NCBI GenBank assembly: GCA_903934285.1
Contig: CAIZNN010000063.1
Coordinates: 1 to 59,181, forward strand
Length of the DNA: 59,181 nucleotides
Reading direction: 5' to 3'
DNA from: Akkermansiaceae bacterium
Lineage (GTDB): Bacteria > Verrucomicrobiota > Verrucomicrobiia > Verrucomicrobiales > Akkermansiaceae
Shown: in pieces, positions 7,601 to 16,497 of the stretch
Layout of the letters: every line of letters begins with the position of its first letter
How positions within the stretch are numbered: the stretch's first letter is position 1
The notes under the pieces: generated by a model
What the model was told of the DNA's origin: nothing
Database searches by the model: none
The model's input: only the letters and a program-made list of their open reading frames with translations
Program-made: the position numbers and the translations under genes

Positions 7601-10197
7601 GCATGATCTTTGCCGCCGATTCGTGTGGCCGCGGCCGTTCTCCTAACGAGTTCGGCGACTACTTCAGGGCGACCCGCTGGTATTCGGCGCCGGGACACGA
7701 CACCCCCGGCGGCAACGCCGATCTGATCAAGGGCAAGGTGTCGTCCTCTGTCGCCAATCTCTATCAACGGCCCAGGGTTTGGCTCGAGGGATATCACAGC
7801 CTCGGCTGGGGTGCCGCGCCGGAGCGCCTGATGCATGCCACACGCGAGAATTACCTCTATGGATGCACGCTCCTCAACCTGCACGGCTTCTATTACACCA
7901 CCTATGGATCGCACTGGGAGTGGGCGCCGCCTTGCTACCATTTCCGCATGCCATACTGGGCGCACATGGGCGTGTTTCTCGGGTACTTCGACCGGCTTTC
8001 CTACCTGATGAGCCAGGGGAATTTCGCCTGCGATGTCGCAGTGGTCTATCCGGTGGCTCCCTACGAGGCGGAAATGAATGGCGACAAGGCGAGAAATGCC
8101 GCGTTTGAGCTTGGCGAGCGCCTGATGGCTGCAGGGATCAACTTTGAATTCATTGACAACGACTCACTGGCCCGGGCCACTGTGGCAAATGGCCGCCTGG
8201 TTGTGAAGTCCGCGGGCGCATCCTATCAGGCACTGGTGGTTCCGGATATGGACGCCGTCCGCTGGCAGACGATCGAGAAAGCCGCGGCCTTTGCGCAAGC
8301 CGGCGGCAAGGTATATAACGTAGGGGCCATGCCTGCGGCATCTGACCATGCCGGCCGTAATGATCCTGAACTGACCGCGGTGCTGGAGCGCGCGTTCCAG
8401 CCGGATTGCCGCTTCGCAAAGAGCGACGAGGCGGTCACTGCCATCAGCAAGGCGTTCGTGCAGGATGTGCGCGGATTGACGCAGGCTGTTCGCGCGTTGC
8501 ACCGTAAGGCCGGCCCCCGCGACATCTATCTGGTGATGGATGCCAAGCCCGGCGGCGTGGTTGAATTCCGTTGCAAGGGTGCGGTCGATCTATGGGATCC
8601 CTGGTCGGGTAAAACCACGCCTTTGCGCATCCTTGCAGAGACGGCAACCGGCACCCAGGTCGAACTCCCGCTGGAATCGTATGAGGCGCAGGTCGTCGTT
8701 TTCACGCCAGGCCAGAAACATCGCAATCCGCCGCCGAAGGATGAGCGCCCGCTGGTCGAAAAGGCCCTAACTAATGAGTGGAGCGTGGCATTTGTGCCAA
8801 CCATGGACAACACCTATGGCGACTTCCGGATGCCGGTCACAACTGACAACAAGCAGATTGGCCTGGAGGCGCGCCGGTTCGCCTGGGCGCCTGAAACTGA
8901 AACCCTGGCAAAAACCGCCATGCTCCCAACCACGGATGACAGCCAATGGAAAAAGCAACTTCATGGCTACGGCCCGCAGTTTTATGTTCTCGGTCCGCTG
9001 CCTGACGATGTGGATGGGAATGCGCTGGAAGCCGGGCTTTGCAAGCTCAAGGCGGTTGATCTGTCCGTGCCGGTCCCGGCAAATGGGAAGCAATTCACTT
9101 GGCATGCGTATGAATATTCCTGGCGCATGGGTAAGGAAGGCGACCAGGGGCATCAGGGGTTTCATGGACTCAAGCGGGTGGTGACGGACGATTTCCTGTG
9201 TCTTGGGAAATCCGCAGAGGGGCACAACGAAACGCGGTATGAGGCAGAGCCGACCGGCCAGCGCTATTATCTCTGGACCTGCGCAACCGTCGCCGAGGCG
9301 ACGACGGCCACGATCCTTGTCAGTCGCGAGGAACCAGCAGATAAGAGCCATACCTCGAAGGTGATCACCCCTGCAGCCGTCTATCTGAATGGTGCGGCTG
9401 TCGCTGATATTGGCAAGCCGGTGTCGCTCAAGGCGGGTGCCAATCCGCTACTGGTCCGCTATGACCAGGCGGGCCGCGGGCACTTTGTGATGCGCAGAAA
9501 TGATTCTCCGGCAGCCAAGGCGCGCACTCCGCTGTCGATGCGCTGGAATGATGATCCAGGATTGATTCTCTTCGACGTGTCTGGCGGCGCTCAAACCCCT
9601 GAATGGTTCCGCTTTGTATCCGCGCCAGGAACCAACGCGATCACGGTTCATGCGCTGGGAACCGTGCAGGCATGGCTCAATGGTGCGCCGATGAAGGAGA
9701 TGGGCAATGGTCGCTTTGTTGCCGCCAACACATCCGCGCCCGCGGCGGCGGTGGCATTGCGTGTCATTCCGCAACCCGGCAGCAGCGGTGGCGCGGTCAT
9801 ACCCGAACCTGTCATGATCGAAACCGATGGCTCCGGCGTGATGGCGCTAGGTGATTGGTCAAAGGTCGGAATCTTGAACAACTATTCCGGCGGCACCCGC
9901 TACACCACCACCTTGAGTCTAACCAAAGATGAGGCCAAGGGCAATGTCATGCTGGATTTAGGCAGCCTTGTCGCAACCGCCGAGATCCACCTCAACGGCA
10001 ACAAGGTCGCGGTGCTGGTCGCGCCACCATGGAAAACCGACGTCACCGGTTTTCTGAGGGACGGCGAAAACAAACTCGAGGTGCTGGTCTACAATACGCT
10101 TGCCAATCATTATCAGACCATTCCCTCACGCTACAGGGGCAATCCTGTATCCGGATTGTTGGGGCCGGTGCGGCTGCTGTCACCTGATTGGAAATAG
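4696..10197 (+). CDS. Secreted acetyl-esterase / GH106-like rhamnosidase fusion
   Basis: I place the start at the ATG at 4696, which gives a clean signal peptide (MLTKLCLLALVASNLLRAAA) and 1833 residues. Residues about 30-350 form an alpha/beta hydrolase of acetyl-xylan-esterase type: nucleophile Ser229 in GHSMGG, probable Asp289 (PANDF) and His319 (GNHQD). A beta-sandwich-like linker follows. From about residue 668 (PYWWWTGGDLDADRM) the sequence is a GH106-like catalytic region, ending in a GH2-like jelly roll (EIHLNGNKVAVLVAPPW). GH106 enzymes remove terminal alpha-L-rhamnose; the esterase would strip acyl groups from the same glycan. Esterase and GH106 are usually separate genes, so this is a natural fusion or an old merger. 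It heads the rhamnosidase cluster. Confidence 0.75.
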   Translation: MLTKLCLLALVASNLLRAAAESLPPLIDGKPPQTFEALWAGYDPRTEPLQTEVLKEWEEDGVVLRVVRYQIGVFKGQKTMMAAVYGFPKGGRQLPGLVQIHGGGQFADYKAALTNAKRGYATISLAWAGRISAPGYAVNSDIVNLFIEGKTDDPAYKVTTDWHGFNGYHAVERKNRAPAVFPEWKLDEVADSPRNSTWFMWEIGARRALTFLEQQPEVNPAKLGVYGHSMGGKLTVMTAAADPRVKAAAPSCGGVSARPAPGIAAAPIDDGISLAQITCPIIFLNPANDFHAQIDDLQTALTEIHSHDWRVTCSAHGNHQDLAEFEVATQLWFDQWLLGTFQFPMTPAAALELKTANAVPCFTVTPDASRDIHAVDIYYSQQGRTVGTKAGMFQTMNRFWHRAKATRTDATWTAELPLLTIDKPLWVYANVLYALDQPVTGAGYYYGKYTAQAFNLSSRVTIVSPAELKAAGVRPTAKPSLVIEAFDAGWEKEWFTYDMSKWARSTHKLYDPQWPAPEGALLALEVRSTRPNKLVVGLDDHAAEVALAGGSAWQRVELSPAEFRSAKGPPLPDWKGITTLRLGPQETLKATVEGLDKEVKFGAEWQGARPEFKNLRWLETKSLTKNEVSEVPATAVPLDFSDPAQSVQAPAAAAGFPRRDGSLDVLPGFKTPPVGYGEVPYWWWTGGDLDADRMIWQLQELHKKGISGVQVNYSHHDSGGWMTDQDEPAIFTDEWWKVYSKVSDACAKMDMGIGMSTYTIDWPNGAHNLFYELFYRKPELNAIQLETGKRQRVNGGAVLKLDIAPGQFAVRAYPVKEGKPQRGGVDLTPFAKDGKLDWNVPDGEWEIWTFHTTRKAGSFNPLMAGSGATVIKGFFQPFQDHNRGNSAKGLNYFFNDELQIGVGKFAWNPDFAAEFRARKGYDLMEVLPAMWSDMGDMTPKVRMDYADVRMALMEERYFQPIYAWHVSRGMIFAADSCGRGRSPNEFGDYFRATRWYSAPGHDTPGGNADLIKGKVSSSVANLYQRPRVWLEGYHSLGWGAAPERLMHATRENYLYGCTLLNLHGFYYTTYGSHWEWAPPCYHFRMPYWAHMGVFLGYFDRLSYLMSQGNFACDVAVVYPVAPYEAEMNGDKARNAAFELGERLMAAGINFEFIDNDSLARATVANGRLVVKSAGASYQALVVPDMDAVRWQTIEKAAAFAQAGGKVYNVGAMPAASDHAGRNDPELTAVLERAFQPDCRFAKSDEAVTAISKAFVQDVRGLTQAVRALHRKAGPRDIYLVMDAKPGGVVEFRCKGAVDLWDPWSGKTTPLRILAETATGTQVELPLESYEAQVVVFTPGQKHRNPPPKDERPLVEKALTNEWSVAFVPTMDNTYGDFRMPVTTDNKQIGLEARRFAWAPETETLAKTAMLPTTDDSQWKKQLHGYGPQFYVLGPLPDDVDGNALEAGLCKLKAVDLSVPVPANGKQFTWHAYEYSWRMGKEGDQGHQGFHGLKRVVTDDFLCLGKSAEGHNETRYEAEPTGQRYYLWTCATVAEATTATILVSREEPADKSHTSKVITPAAVYLNGAAVADIGKPVSLKAGANPLLVRYDQAGRGHFVMRRNDSPAAKARTPLSMRWNDDPGLILFDVSGGAQTPEWFRFVSAPGTNAITVHALGTVQAWLNGAPMKEMGNGRFVAANTSAPAAAVALRVIPQPGSSGGAVIPEPVMIETDGSGVMALGDWSKVGILNNYSGGTRYTTTLSLTKDEAKGNVMLDLGSLVATAEIHLNGNKVAVLVAPPWKTDVTGFLRDGENKLEVLVYNTLANHYQTIPSRYRGNPVSGLLGPVRLLSPDWK

Positions 10198-10325
10198 CCC
10201 GGGCAGAATGTAAGGATGCCAATTCCCTCCCCTGCGGCACCGGCAAAACGGCAAAACGCCGCCCCGACCGACTTGAATGCCACAATCCAGCAAGAAATCA
10301 AGAAATCCCACGTACAGGACGGGAA

Positions 10326-13300
10326 GTGAACACGCTGCAAAAACTGAACAAGTCGATCCGCTGGTGGAGGGTCGTCGCAAAGATGATGCTACTGTCATCC
10401 CTCACGCTCGCTGCCGCCGCGGAGGTGACGGGCCTGCGCTGCGAATATCGGGGAAACCCCCGCGGGATTGATGTGGCGAAGCCCAGGCTGGGCTGGCTCA
10501 TCGAAGCGAAGGATGCAGGCGACAAGCCGGGCCCCGAACGGGGGGTTACACAACAGGCCTATCAGATACTTGTGGCCAGTTCGCGAGATCTGCTGTCGGG
10601 GGACCAGGGCGATCTGTGGGACAGCGGCAAAGTGACTTCCGACCGCCAAAACCAAATCGAATACGCGGGCAAAGCCTTGGAGTCGCGGTTGCAGTGTTGG
10701 TGGAAGGTCAGGGTGTGGGTAAGCAAAACACAAACCGGAGACGGCGCAACGCCTGACAAGGAACAAGCGTGCCAATGGAGCAAGCCAGCGGAATGGACGA
10801 TGGGGCTTCTTCGTCCGGAGGATTGGCAGGCGAAGTGGATTGGTGCAGTGGCGAAGCCGTCAGTTCCAGACGAGCGTGTTGGGTTTCATGCCGCGGAAGC
10901 AACCCGGGAGGATCAGGAGAAATGGGTGCAAGTGGACCTCGGCAAAAGCGTTCCAGTCGAAAGGATTATTCTGCATCCGTTGAACCACGATAATAAAGTG
11001 GCCTTTGGATTTCCGATCCGATTCCGGATCGATGTCTCGGACGAATCGGACTTCATCAAGGCAATACCCGTCGCAAACCACACAGATGCCGATTATCCTA
11101 ATCCCGGCCTGGTGCCAGTCTCATTCAGTGCCGGCAATGTGACGGCCCGCTATGTCCGCGTGACCGTGACGAAACTGTGGAACAGGCAGCATGGCCCGAT
11201 GCCTTACTGTTTCGCGCTCGGACAACTGGAAGTCATCTCAGACAAAAATAACCTGGCCTTGAAAGTGGCGGTGACAGCCAGGGACAGCGTCGAGACTCTA
11301 GCATGGGGCAAGGCAAATCTGACAGACGGGTTGCGAATTGCCGCGCCCAACCCTGCGGTGCCTGAAGAACCGAAGCCCTCGGCAACGATACAGCTCCGCA
11401 AAGCGTTTGCGCTGGACAAGAAAATCAAACGTGCGGAGGCGTTTATTTGCGGGCTGGGATTTTATGAACTGCGGCTGAATGGTCAGAAAGTGGGTGACCG
11501 CGTGCTCGACCCCGGTTGGACCAATTACCGCAAGACCTGCCTGTACTCGACCTACGATGTCACGGCCATGTTGACGCAGGGCAGCAATGCCATGGGGGTG
11601 ATGCTGGGCAACGGGATGTATCACATCCCGGGCGGCCGCTATACCAAATTCACAGGCTCATTCGGGCCGCCCAAGATGATAATGCAACTCCACGTCGAAT
11701 TTGCCGATGGCACGTCACAGGTGGTGTGCAGCGACGACTCGTGGACGTGGGCCCTAAGCCCCGTGGTTTTTTCCTGCATCTACGGCGGCGAGGACTACGA
11801 TGCGCGCAAGGAACTGCCGGGCTGGGACAAGCCTGGGTTCAGCGCCGACGCGTTCAAGCCGGTGCTGGTGGTGGATGGTCCCGGCGGCGCTCTCGCCTCG
11901 CAGTCCGCGCCGCCGATCAAGGTGATGGCAGAGTATAAGCCGATAAAAATCACCGAGCCCAAGCCCGGCGTCTGGGTCTATGATTTCGGCCAGAATTGCG
12001 CCTCGATGCCGCGACTGACGGTGCAAGGGACGGCCGGCGCCAAGCTGCGCATGACGCCCGGCGAGTTGTTGGGTGCCGACGGGATAGTCTCGCAGGGCAG
12101 TTCCGGTGGACCGGCGTATTATACCTATACGCTCAAAGGCGGCCCCGCCGAATCCTGGTCGCCGCGCTTCTTCTATTATGGGTCGCGCTATCTCCAGCTT
12201 GACAGCTCTGACCATCCACCGGCAGAGGCGCCAAAAATCCTTGGGCTGACATCCCAGTTTGTTCATTCCTCGGCTGCAACCGTGGGAACCTTCACCTGCG
12301 GCAATCCGCTGGTCAACCGGGTTCACGACCTGATTACCGCCGCCATCAAAAGCAATCTCCAAAGCGTGCTGACTGACTGCCCGCATCGCGAGAAACTCGG
12401 CTGGATGGAGTGCACGCATCTGTTGGCCGGCTGCCTGATGTATAATTATGATGTGCCGTCGTTCTATGCCAAGATCGCCAACGACATGGCTGAGGCGCAG
12501 CTCGACAATGGCCTGGTGCCGGATATCGCGCCCGAATTCACCGTCTTTGGCGATGGCTTCCGCGACTCCCCCGAATGGGGCAGCGCCTATATCATCGACC
12601 CGTGGCTGGTCTATCAGATGTATGGCGACTTGACCATTCTTGCCCGACATTACCAGGGAATGAAGCGTTACGCCGGTTATCTTAAAAGCAAATCCAAGGA
12701 TGGCATCATATCGCACGGCCTGAGTGATTGGTATGAAATCACGCCCGGCAGTCCCGATCCGTCGAAATTGACCCCCAAAGGGCTGACCGCGACGGCAATC
12801 TACTATCAGGATCTGGTCATCTTGAAGCAAACCGCCACGTTGCTCAACAAGCCCGATGAGGCGAGCCAATTCGACAAGGATGCCCAAGAGGTCAAGCAAG
12901 CCTTCAACCGGACTTTCTTTCATGCGGAGCAAAACCAGTATGACCGCAACACCCAGACCGCCAACGCCATGCCGCTGGTGCTCGGGTTGGTGCCGGAGGA
13001 CCGGCGTGCGGCGGTGCTGGCGGGGCTGGTCGCGCAGATCCGTGCCGGGGGCAACAAAGTCACGGCTGGAGATATCGGTTTCAACTACCTCATGCGGGCG
13101 TTGTCCGATGGCGGCCAAGGCAGCGTGTTATATGACATGCTGATCCGCGACGACGGACCGGGCTATGCCTACCAACTCAAGATGGGGGCCACCTCCCTAA
13201 CCGAAGCATGGGACACCAACCCCGGCTCGTCGCAAAATCACTGCATGCTCGGCCACATCGAGGAGTGGTTCTATCGCGGCCTCGGCGGCATCGCGTGCGA

Positions 13301-13622
13301 TCCGGCGGGCCCGGGCTTCAAAAAAATCATCATCAAGCCCCAGATGCCGGGTGACCTGGGTGGTGCCAGCGCCTGCTATGAGTCACCGTACGGCCGCATC
13401 GCCAGCAATTGGAAGCGCGAAGGCACCTCATTGACGCTGGATATCACGATTCCGCCCAATACCAGCGCGACCATTCATGTGCCGGCCAGGGAGGCCGCTG
13501 CGGTCACTGAAGGAGGCAAAGCCATGGATCATGCCACGGGCGTGAAGTTCCTGCAAATGGACAATGGCGCGGCGGTAGTTAGCGTGGGCTCGGGAGTCTA
13601 TCGGTTTTGCAGTCAGAAATAA
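10326..13622 (+). CDS. GH78 alpha-L-rhamnosidase with inserted F5/8 type C domain
   Basis: The GTG at 10326 is chosen because AGGA lies 6 nt upstream and the product then starts with a normal signal peptide (residues 1-34, ending LAAAAE). An open frame continues to 10188 but would overlap the previous gene. The 1098-residue protein begins with the GH78 N-terminal beta domain (LRCEYRGNPRGIDVAKPRLG). A discoidin-like module is inserted at about residues 195-335 (WVQVDLGKSVPVERIILHPL), before the second beta domain and the alpha6/alpha6 barrel. The acid motif is D684-C-P-H-R-E689-K, and the base lies in TEAWD (E960). It hydrolyses terminal alpha-L-rhamnose; the insert probably binds glycan. First of three GH78 genes in tandem. 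Confidence 0.85.
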   Translation: MNTLQKLNKSIRWWRVVAKMMLLSSLTLAAAAEVTGLRCEYRGNPRGIDVAKPRLGWLIEAKDAGDKPGPERGVTQQAYQILVASSRDLLSGDQGDLWDSGKVTSDRQNQIEYAGKALESRLQCWWKVRVWVSKTQTGDGATPDKEQACQWSKPAEWTMGLLRPEDWQAKWIGAVAKPSVPDERVGFHAAEATREDQEKWVQVDLGKSVPVERIILHPLNHDNKVAFGFPIRFRIDVSDESDFIKAIPVANHTDADYPNPGLVPVSFSAGNVTARYVRVTVTKLWNRQHGPMPYCFALGQLEVISDKNNLALKVAVTARDSVETLAWGKANLTDGLRIAAPNPAVPEEPKPSATIQLRKAFALDKKIKRAEAFICGLGFYELRLNGQKVGDRVLDPGWTNYRKTCLYSTYDVTAMLTQGSNAMGVMLGNGMYHIPGGRYTKFTGSFGPPKMIMQLHVEFADGTSQVVCSDDSWTWALSPVVFSCIYGGEDYDARKELPGWDKPGFSADAFKPVLVVDGPGGALASQSAPPIKVMAEYKPIKITEPKPGVWVYDFGQNCASMPRLTVQGTAGAKLRMTPGELLGADGIVSQGSSGGPAYYTYTLKGGPAESWSPRFFYYGSRYLQLDSSDHPPAEAPKILGLTSQFVHSSAATVGTFTCGNPLVNRVHDLITAAIKSNLQSVLTDCPHREKLGWMECTHLLAGCLMYNYDVPSFYAKIANDMAEAQLDNGLVPDIAPEFTVFGDGFRDSPEWGSAYIIDPWLVYQMYGDLTILARHYQGMKRYAGYLKSKSKDGIISHGLSDWYEITPGSPDPSKLTPKGLTATAIYYQDLVILKQTATLLNKPDEASQFDKDAQEVKQAFNRTFFHAEQNQYDRNTQTANAMPLVLGLVPEDRRAAVLAGLVAQIRAGGNKVTAGDIGFNYLMRALSDGGQGSVLYDMLIRDDGPGYAYQLKMGATSLTEAWDTNPGSSQNHCMLGHIEEWFYRGLGGIACDPAGPGFKKIIIKPQMPGDLGGASACYESPYGRIASNWKREGTSLTLDITIPPNTSATIHVPAREAAAVTEGGKAMDHATGVKFLQMDNGAAVVSVGSGVYRFCSQK

Positions 13623-13677
13623 TCCGCCTCGCTACGATCCTCCTCCACGCTCACGCTGACATCAAGAAACCACCCCC

Positions 13678-16467
13678 ATGCGCACCAAACTACGCCCCAG
13701 TCTCCTCGCCTGCCTGCTTGCCCTGCCGGGCACCAGCCCGGCAGCCGACGAACCCGCCACCATCGCAGTGACCCAACTGCGCTGCGAACAACTCGCCGAT
13801 CCCCTCGGCATCGACGTCACCCAACCGCGTTTGAGCTGGCAGCTGGCCTCCGAGCAACGCGGCGCCAGCCAGTCCGCCTACGAGATTGTCGTGGCCAGCA
13901 GCGAGGCAAAGCTCGCGCCAGGTGCCGCCGATTTGTGGGAGTCGGGCAAGGTCGGGTCCGCCGCGTCCATTCACGTGCGCTATGCCGGCAAGCCGCTGAC
14001 CTCGCGCCAGGCGTGTTATTGGAAAGTGCGTGTCTGGGACCAGTCCGGCAGAGTTTCCGCCTGGAGCCCGCGCGCTGCCTGGAGTCTTGGATTGTTGCAA
14101 CCCGACGACTGGCGCGGCCAGTGGATCGGCAACGACGCGGTGGTGGATGCCAAGCCGCCCGGCGTGGCGGACAACGCCCGCCGGTTAGCAGCACGGATGT
14201 TGCGCAAAGACTTCGAGGTGACCAAACCCGTCGCGCGCGCCACCGCCTACCTCAGCGGCCTGGGGCTCTCGGAGCTTTACCTCAACGGCCGGAAAGTCGG
14301 TGACCAGGTGTTGTCTCCGGCGCTGAGTGATTATTCGAAACGCGTGTTTTATGTGACCCACGATGTGACCGCGCAGCTCCAGCGCGGCCCGAACGCGCTC
14401 GGCGTGTGGCTCGGCAATGGCCGCTTTTATGCGCCTCGCACCTCGGATCCCGCGCCCACCATCAGCTACGGGTGCCCGAAATTGTTGCTGCAACTGGAAG
14501 TGGACTACGTCGATGGCACGCGCGACACGATCATCAGCGACGGTTCGTGGAAGCTCACCAGCGACGGCCCGATTCCAGCCAACAACGAATACGACGGCGA
14601 AGACTACGACGCCCGCAAGGAACTGCCGGGCTGGGCCAGCGCCGGGTTCGCCGATGCCGCGTGGGCCCCGGCGCAAGTCGTCGCCGCGCCCGGCGGCAAG
14701 CTGGTGGCACCGATGATCTATCCGATTCGCGTCACCGGCACGCTCAAGCCTGTGGCCATTACCGAGCCGAAGCCTGGGGTGTTCATCTATGATCTCGGCC
14801 AGAACATGGTCGGCTGGTGCCGGCTGCAGGTCAGTGGCCCGGCGGGCACGCGCGTGATGTTGCGCCACGCCGAGATCCTCAACCCCGATGGCACGCTCTC
14901 CCTGGCTAACATCCGCAAGGCCCTCGTCACCGACACCTACACGCTTGCCGGTCACGGCACCGAAACCTACGAGCCGCGCTTCACCTATCATGGTTTCCGC
15001 TATGTGGAAGTCACCGGTTTCCCCGGCCGGCCCACCCTCGCCGCGCTGGAGGGCCGCGTGGTCAACGACGACCTCGGGACTGCCGGCGAGTTCACCTGTT
15101 CGCAGCCGACGATCAACCAAGTTTACCGCAACATCGTCTGGGGCACGCGGGGCAACTACCGCAGCGTCCCGACCGATTGCCCGCAACGCGACGAGCGGCA
15201 GGCATGGCTTGGCGACCGTTCGGTCGAGTCCAGAGGCGAGGTTTACCTGTTTGATACCGCTGCGCTCTACGCCAAGTGGTGCCAAGACATCGCCGACTCC
15301 CAGCGCGCCAACGGCAGCATCTCCGACGTCTGCCCGGCATATTGGCAGTTCTACTCCGACAATGTCACCTGGCCCTGCAGCGTGGTCATCATCCCCGGCA
15401 CCTTGCTCGATCAATTCGGCGACACCGTCACCCTCGCGCGGGTTTACCCGGCCATGGTCAAGTGGGTGGACCTGATGAGCAGCACCGTCAAAGACGGCAT
15501 CACCACCAGCGACAACTACGGCGACTGGTGCGTGCCGCCGGAAGATCCCAAGGCGATCCTTTCCAAGGACCCCGCGCGCTTGACCTCCAAGGCGGTCCTC
15601 GCCACCAGTTATCTGCATCACTGCCTCAAGCTCATGGCGGGCTATGCCCAACTCCTCGAGCAACCGGCCGACGCCCAGCGTTTCACCGCCCTGGCTGCAA
15701 CGCTCAAAACCGCATTCAACGCCAAGCTCTATAACTCCGAAAAAGGCTATTATGACAACGGCACGCAGACTTCCTGCGTGTTGCCGCTGGCCTTTGACAT
15801 GGTGCCGCCGCAAGAACAGCCCAGGGTGTTCGCTCACCTGGTCAAAAAAATCGAAGAGGACTCCCGTGGCCACGTCGGCACCGGCCTCATCGGCGGCCAA
15901 TGGATCAACCGGGTGCTCACTGCCGGCGGCCGGCCCGACCTGGTGTACCGCCTCGCCACCAACACCGATTATCCGAGTTGGGGCTACATGGCGGCCAAAG
16001 GCGCCACCACCATCTGGGAACTCTGGAATGGCGACACCGCCAATCCGGATATGAATTCAGGCAACCACGTCATGCTGGTGGGCGATCTCGTCATCTGGCT
16101 GTATGAGGACCTCGCCGGCATCAAGTCCGACCCGGCACAACCCGGGTTCAAACACATCATCATGAAGCCCCATCCGGTCGGCGACTTGACCTTTGCCCGC
16201 GCCACCCATCGCTCGCCCTATGGCCTGATTGCCAGTGAATGGAAACGGGCCGCCGCAACGTTAGATTGGCAAATCACCGTCCCTCCTAACACCACCGCCA
16301 CCGTCCATGTGCCGACGCCGGACGCCGCCAGCGTCACCGAATCCGGCCAACCCGCCGCCACGGCATCAAACGTGAAATTCCTGCGCCAGGAGGCCGGGGC
16401 CGCCGTCTATGCGGTGGGTGCAGGCACCTATCAATTCCACTCCACGCTGCCCGGAACGGGCCGATAA
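13678..16467 (+). CDS. GH78 alpha-L-rhamnosidase
   Basis: A 929-residue exported rhamnosidase. Signal peptide residues 1-22 (LLACLLALPGTSPAA). Domain order is typical of GH78: N-terminal Ig-like domain (LRCEQLADPLGIDVTQPRLSW), lectin-like beta domain with LYLNGRKVGDQVL, linker beta domain, alpha6/alpha6 barrel, and C-terminal beta domain. The catalytic motif D500-C-P-Q-R-D-E506 contains the expected general acid, and WELWNG contains the base E781. No Shine-Dalgarno sequence is visible; the start follows a C/A-rich leader. It shares length, order and its final ~185 bp with the next gene, so the two are tandem paralogues. Likely co-transcribed with it (30-bp gap). Confidence 0.9.
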   Translation: MRTKLRPSLLACLLALPGTSPAADEPATIAVTQLRCEQLADPLGIDVTQPRLSWQLASEQRGASQSAYEIVVASSEAKLAPGAADLWESGKVGSAASIHVRYAGKPLTSRQACYWKVRVWDQSGRVSAWSPRAAWSLGLLQPDDWRGQWIGNDAVVDAKPPGVADNARRLAARMLRKDFEVTKPVARATAYLSGLGLSELYLNGRKVGDQVLSPALSDYSKRVFYVTHDVTAQLQRGPNALGVWLGNGRFYAPRTSDPAPTISYGCPKLLLQLEVDYVDGTRDTIISDGSWKLTSDGPIPANNEYDGEDYDARKELPGWASAGFADAAWAPAQVVAAPGGKLVAPMIYPIRVTGTLKPVAITEPKPGVFIYDLGQNMVGWCRLQVSGPAGTRVMLRHAEILNPDGTLSLANIRKALVTDTYTLAGHGTETYEPRFTYHGFRYVEVTGFPGRPTLAALEGRVVNDDLGTAGEFTCSQPTINQVYRNIVWGTRGNYRSVPTDCPQRDERQAWLGDRSVESRGEVYLFDTAALYAKWCQDIADSQRANGSISDVCPAYWQFYSDNVTWPCSVVIIPGTLLDQFGDTVTLARVYPAMVKWVDLMSSTVKDGITTSDNYGDWCVPPEDPKAILSKDPARLTSKAVLATSYLHHCLKLMAGYAQLLEQPADAQRFTALAATLKTAFNAKLYNSEKGYYDNGTQTSCVLPLAFDMVPPQEQPRVFAHLVKKIEEDSRGHVGTGLIGGQWINRVLTAGGRPDLVYRLATNTDYPSWGYMAAKGATTIWELWNGDTANPDMNSGNHVMLVGDLVIWLYEDLAGIKSDPAQPGFKHIIMKPHPVGDLTFARATHRSPYGLIASEWKRAAATLDWQITVPPNTTATVHVPTPDAASVTESGQPAATASNVKFLRQEAGAAVYAVGAGTYQFHSTLPGTGR
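16264..16449 (+). repeat. Near-identical tract shared by two rhamnosidase genes, copy 1
   Basis: This 3' segment aligns without gaps to 19084-19269, exactly 2820 bp away, with only about seven differences. The rest of the two genes differs at most codons. The pattern points to gene conversion or selection on the C-terminal beta domain. Confidence 0.9.
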
Positions 16468-16497
16468 CCTCCCCCCGCCCCTGCCGCAACCCATCCC

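Noticed and set aside
11754-13118. 454-codon minus-strand open frame inside the GH78 gene
   Set aside because: It is antisense to a conserved catalytic barrel and its translation has no family features; typical of high-G+C shadows.
14185-15900. 571-codon minus-strand open frame opposite the second GH78 gene
   Set aside because: The plus strand encodes a motif-complete rhamnosidase; the antisense frame lacks domains.
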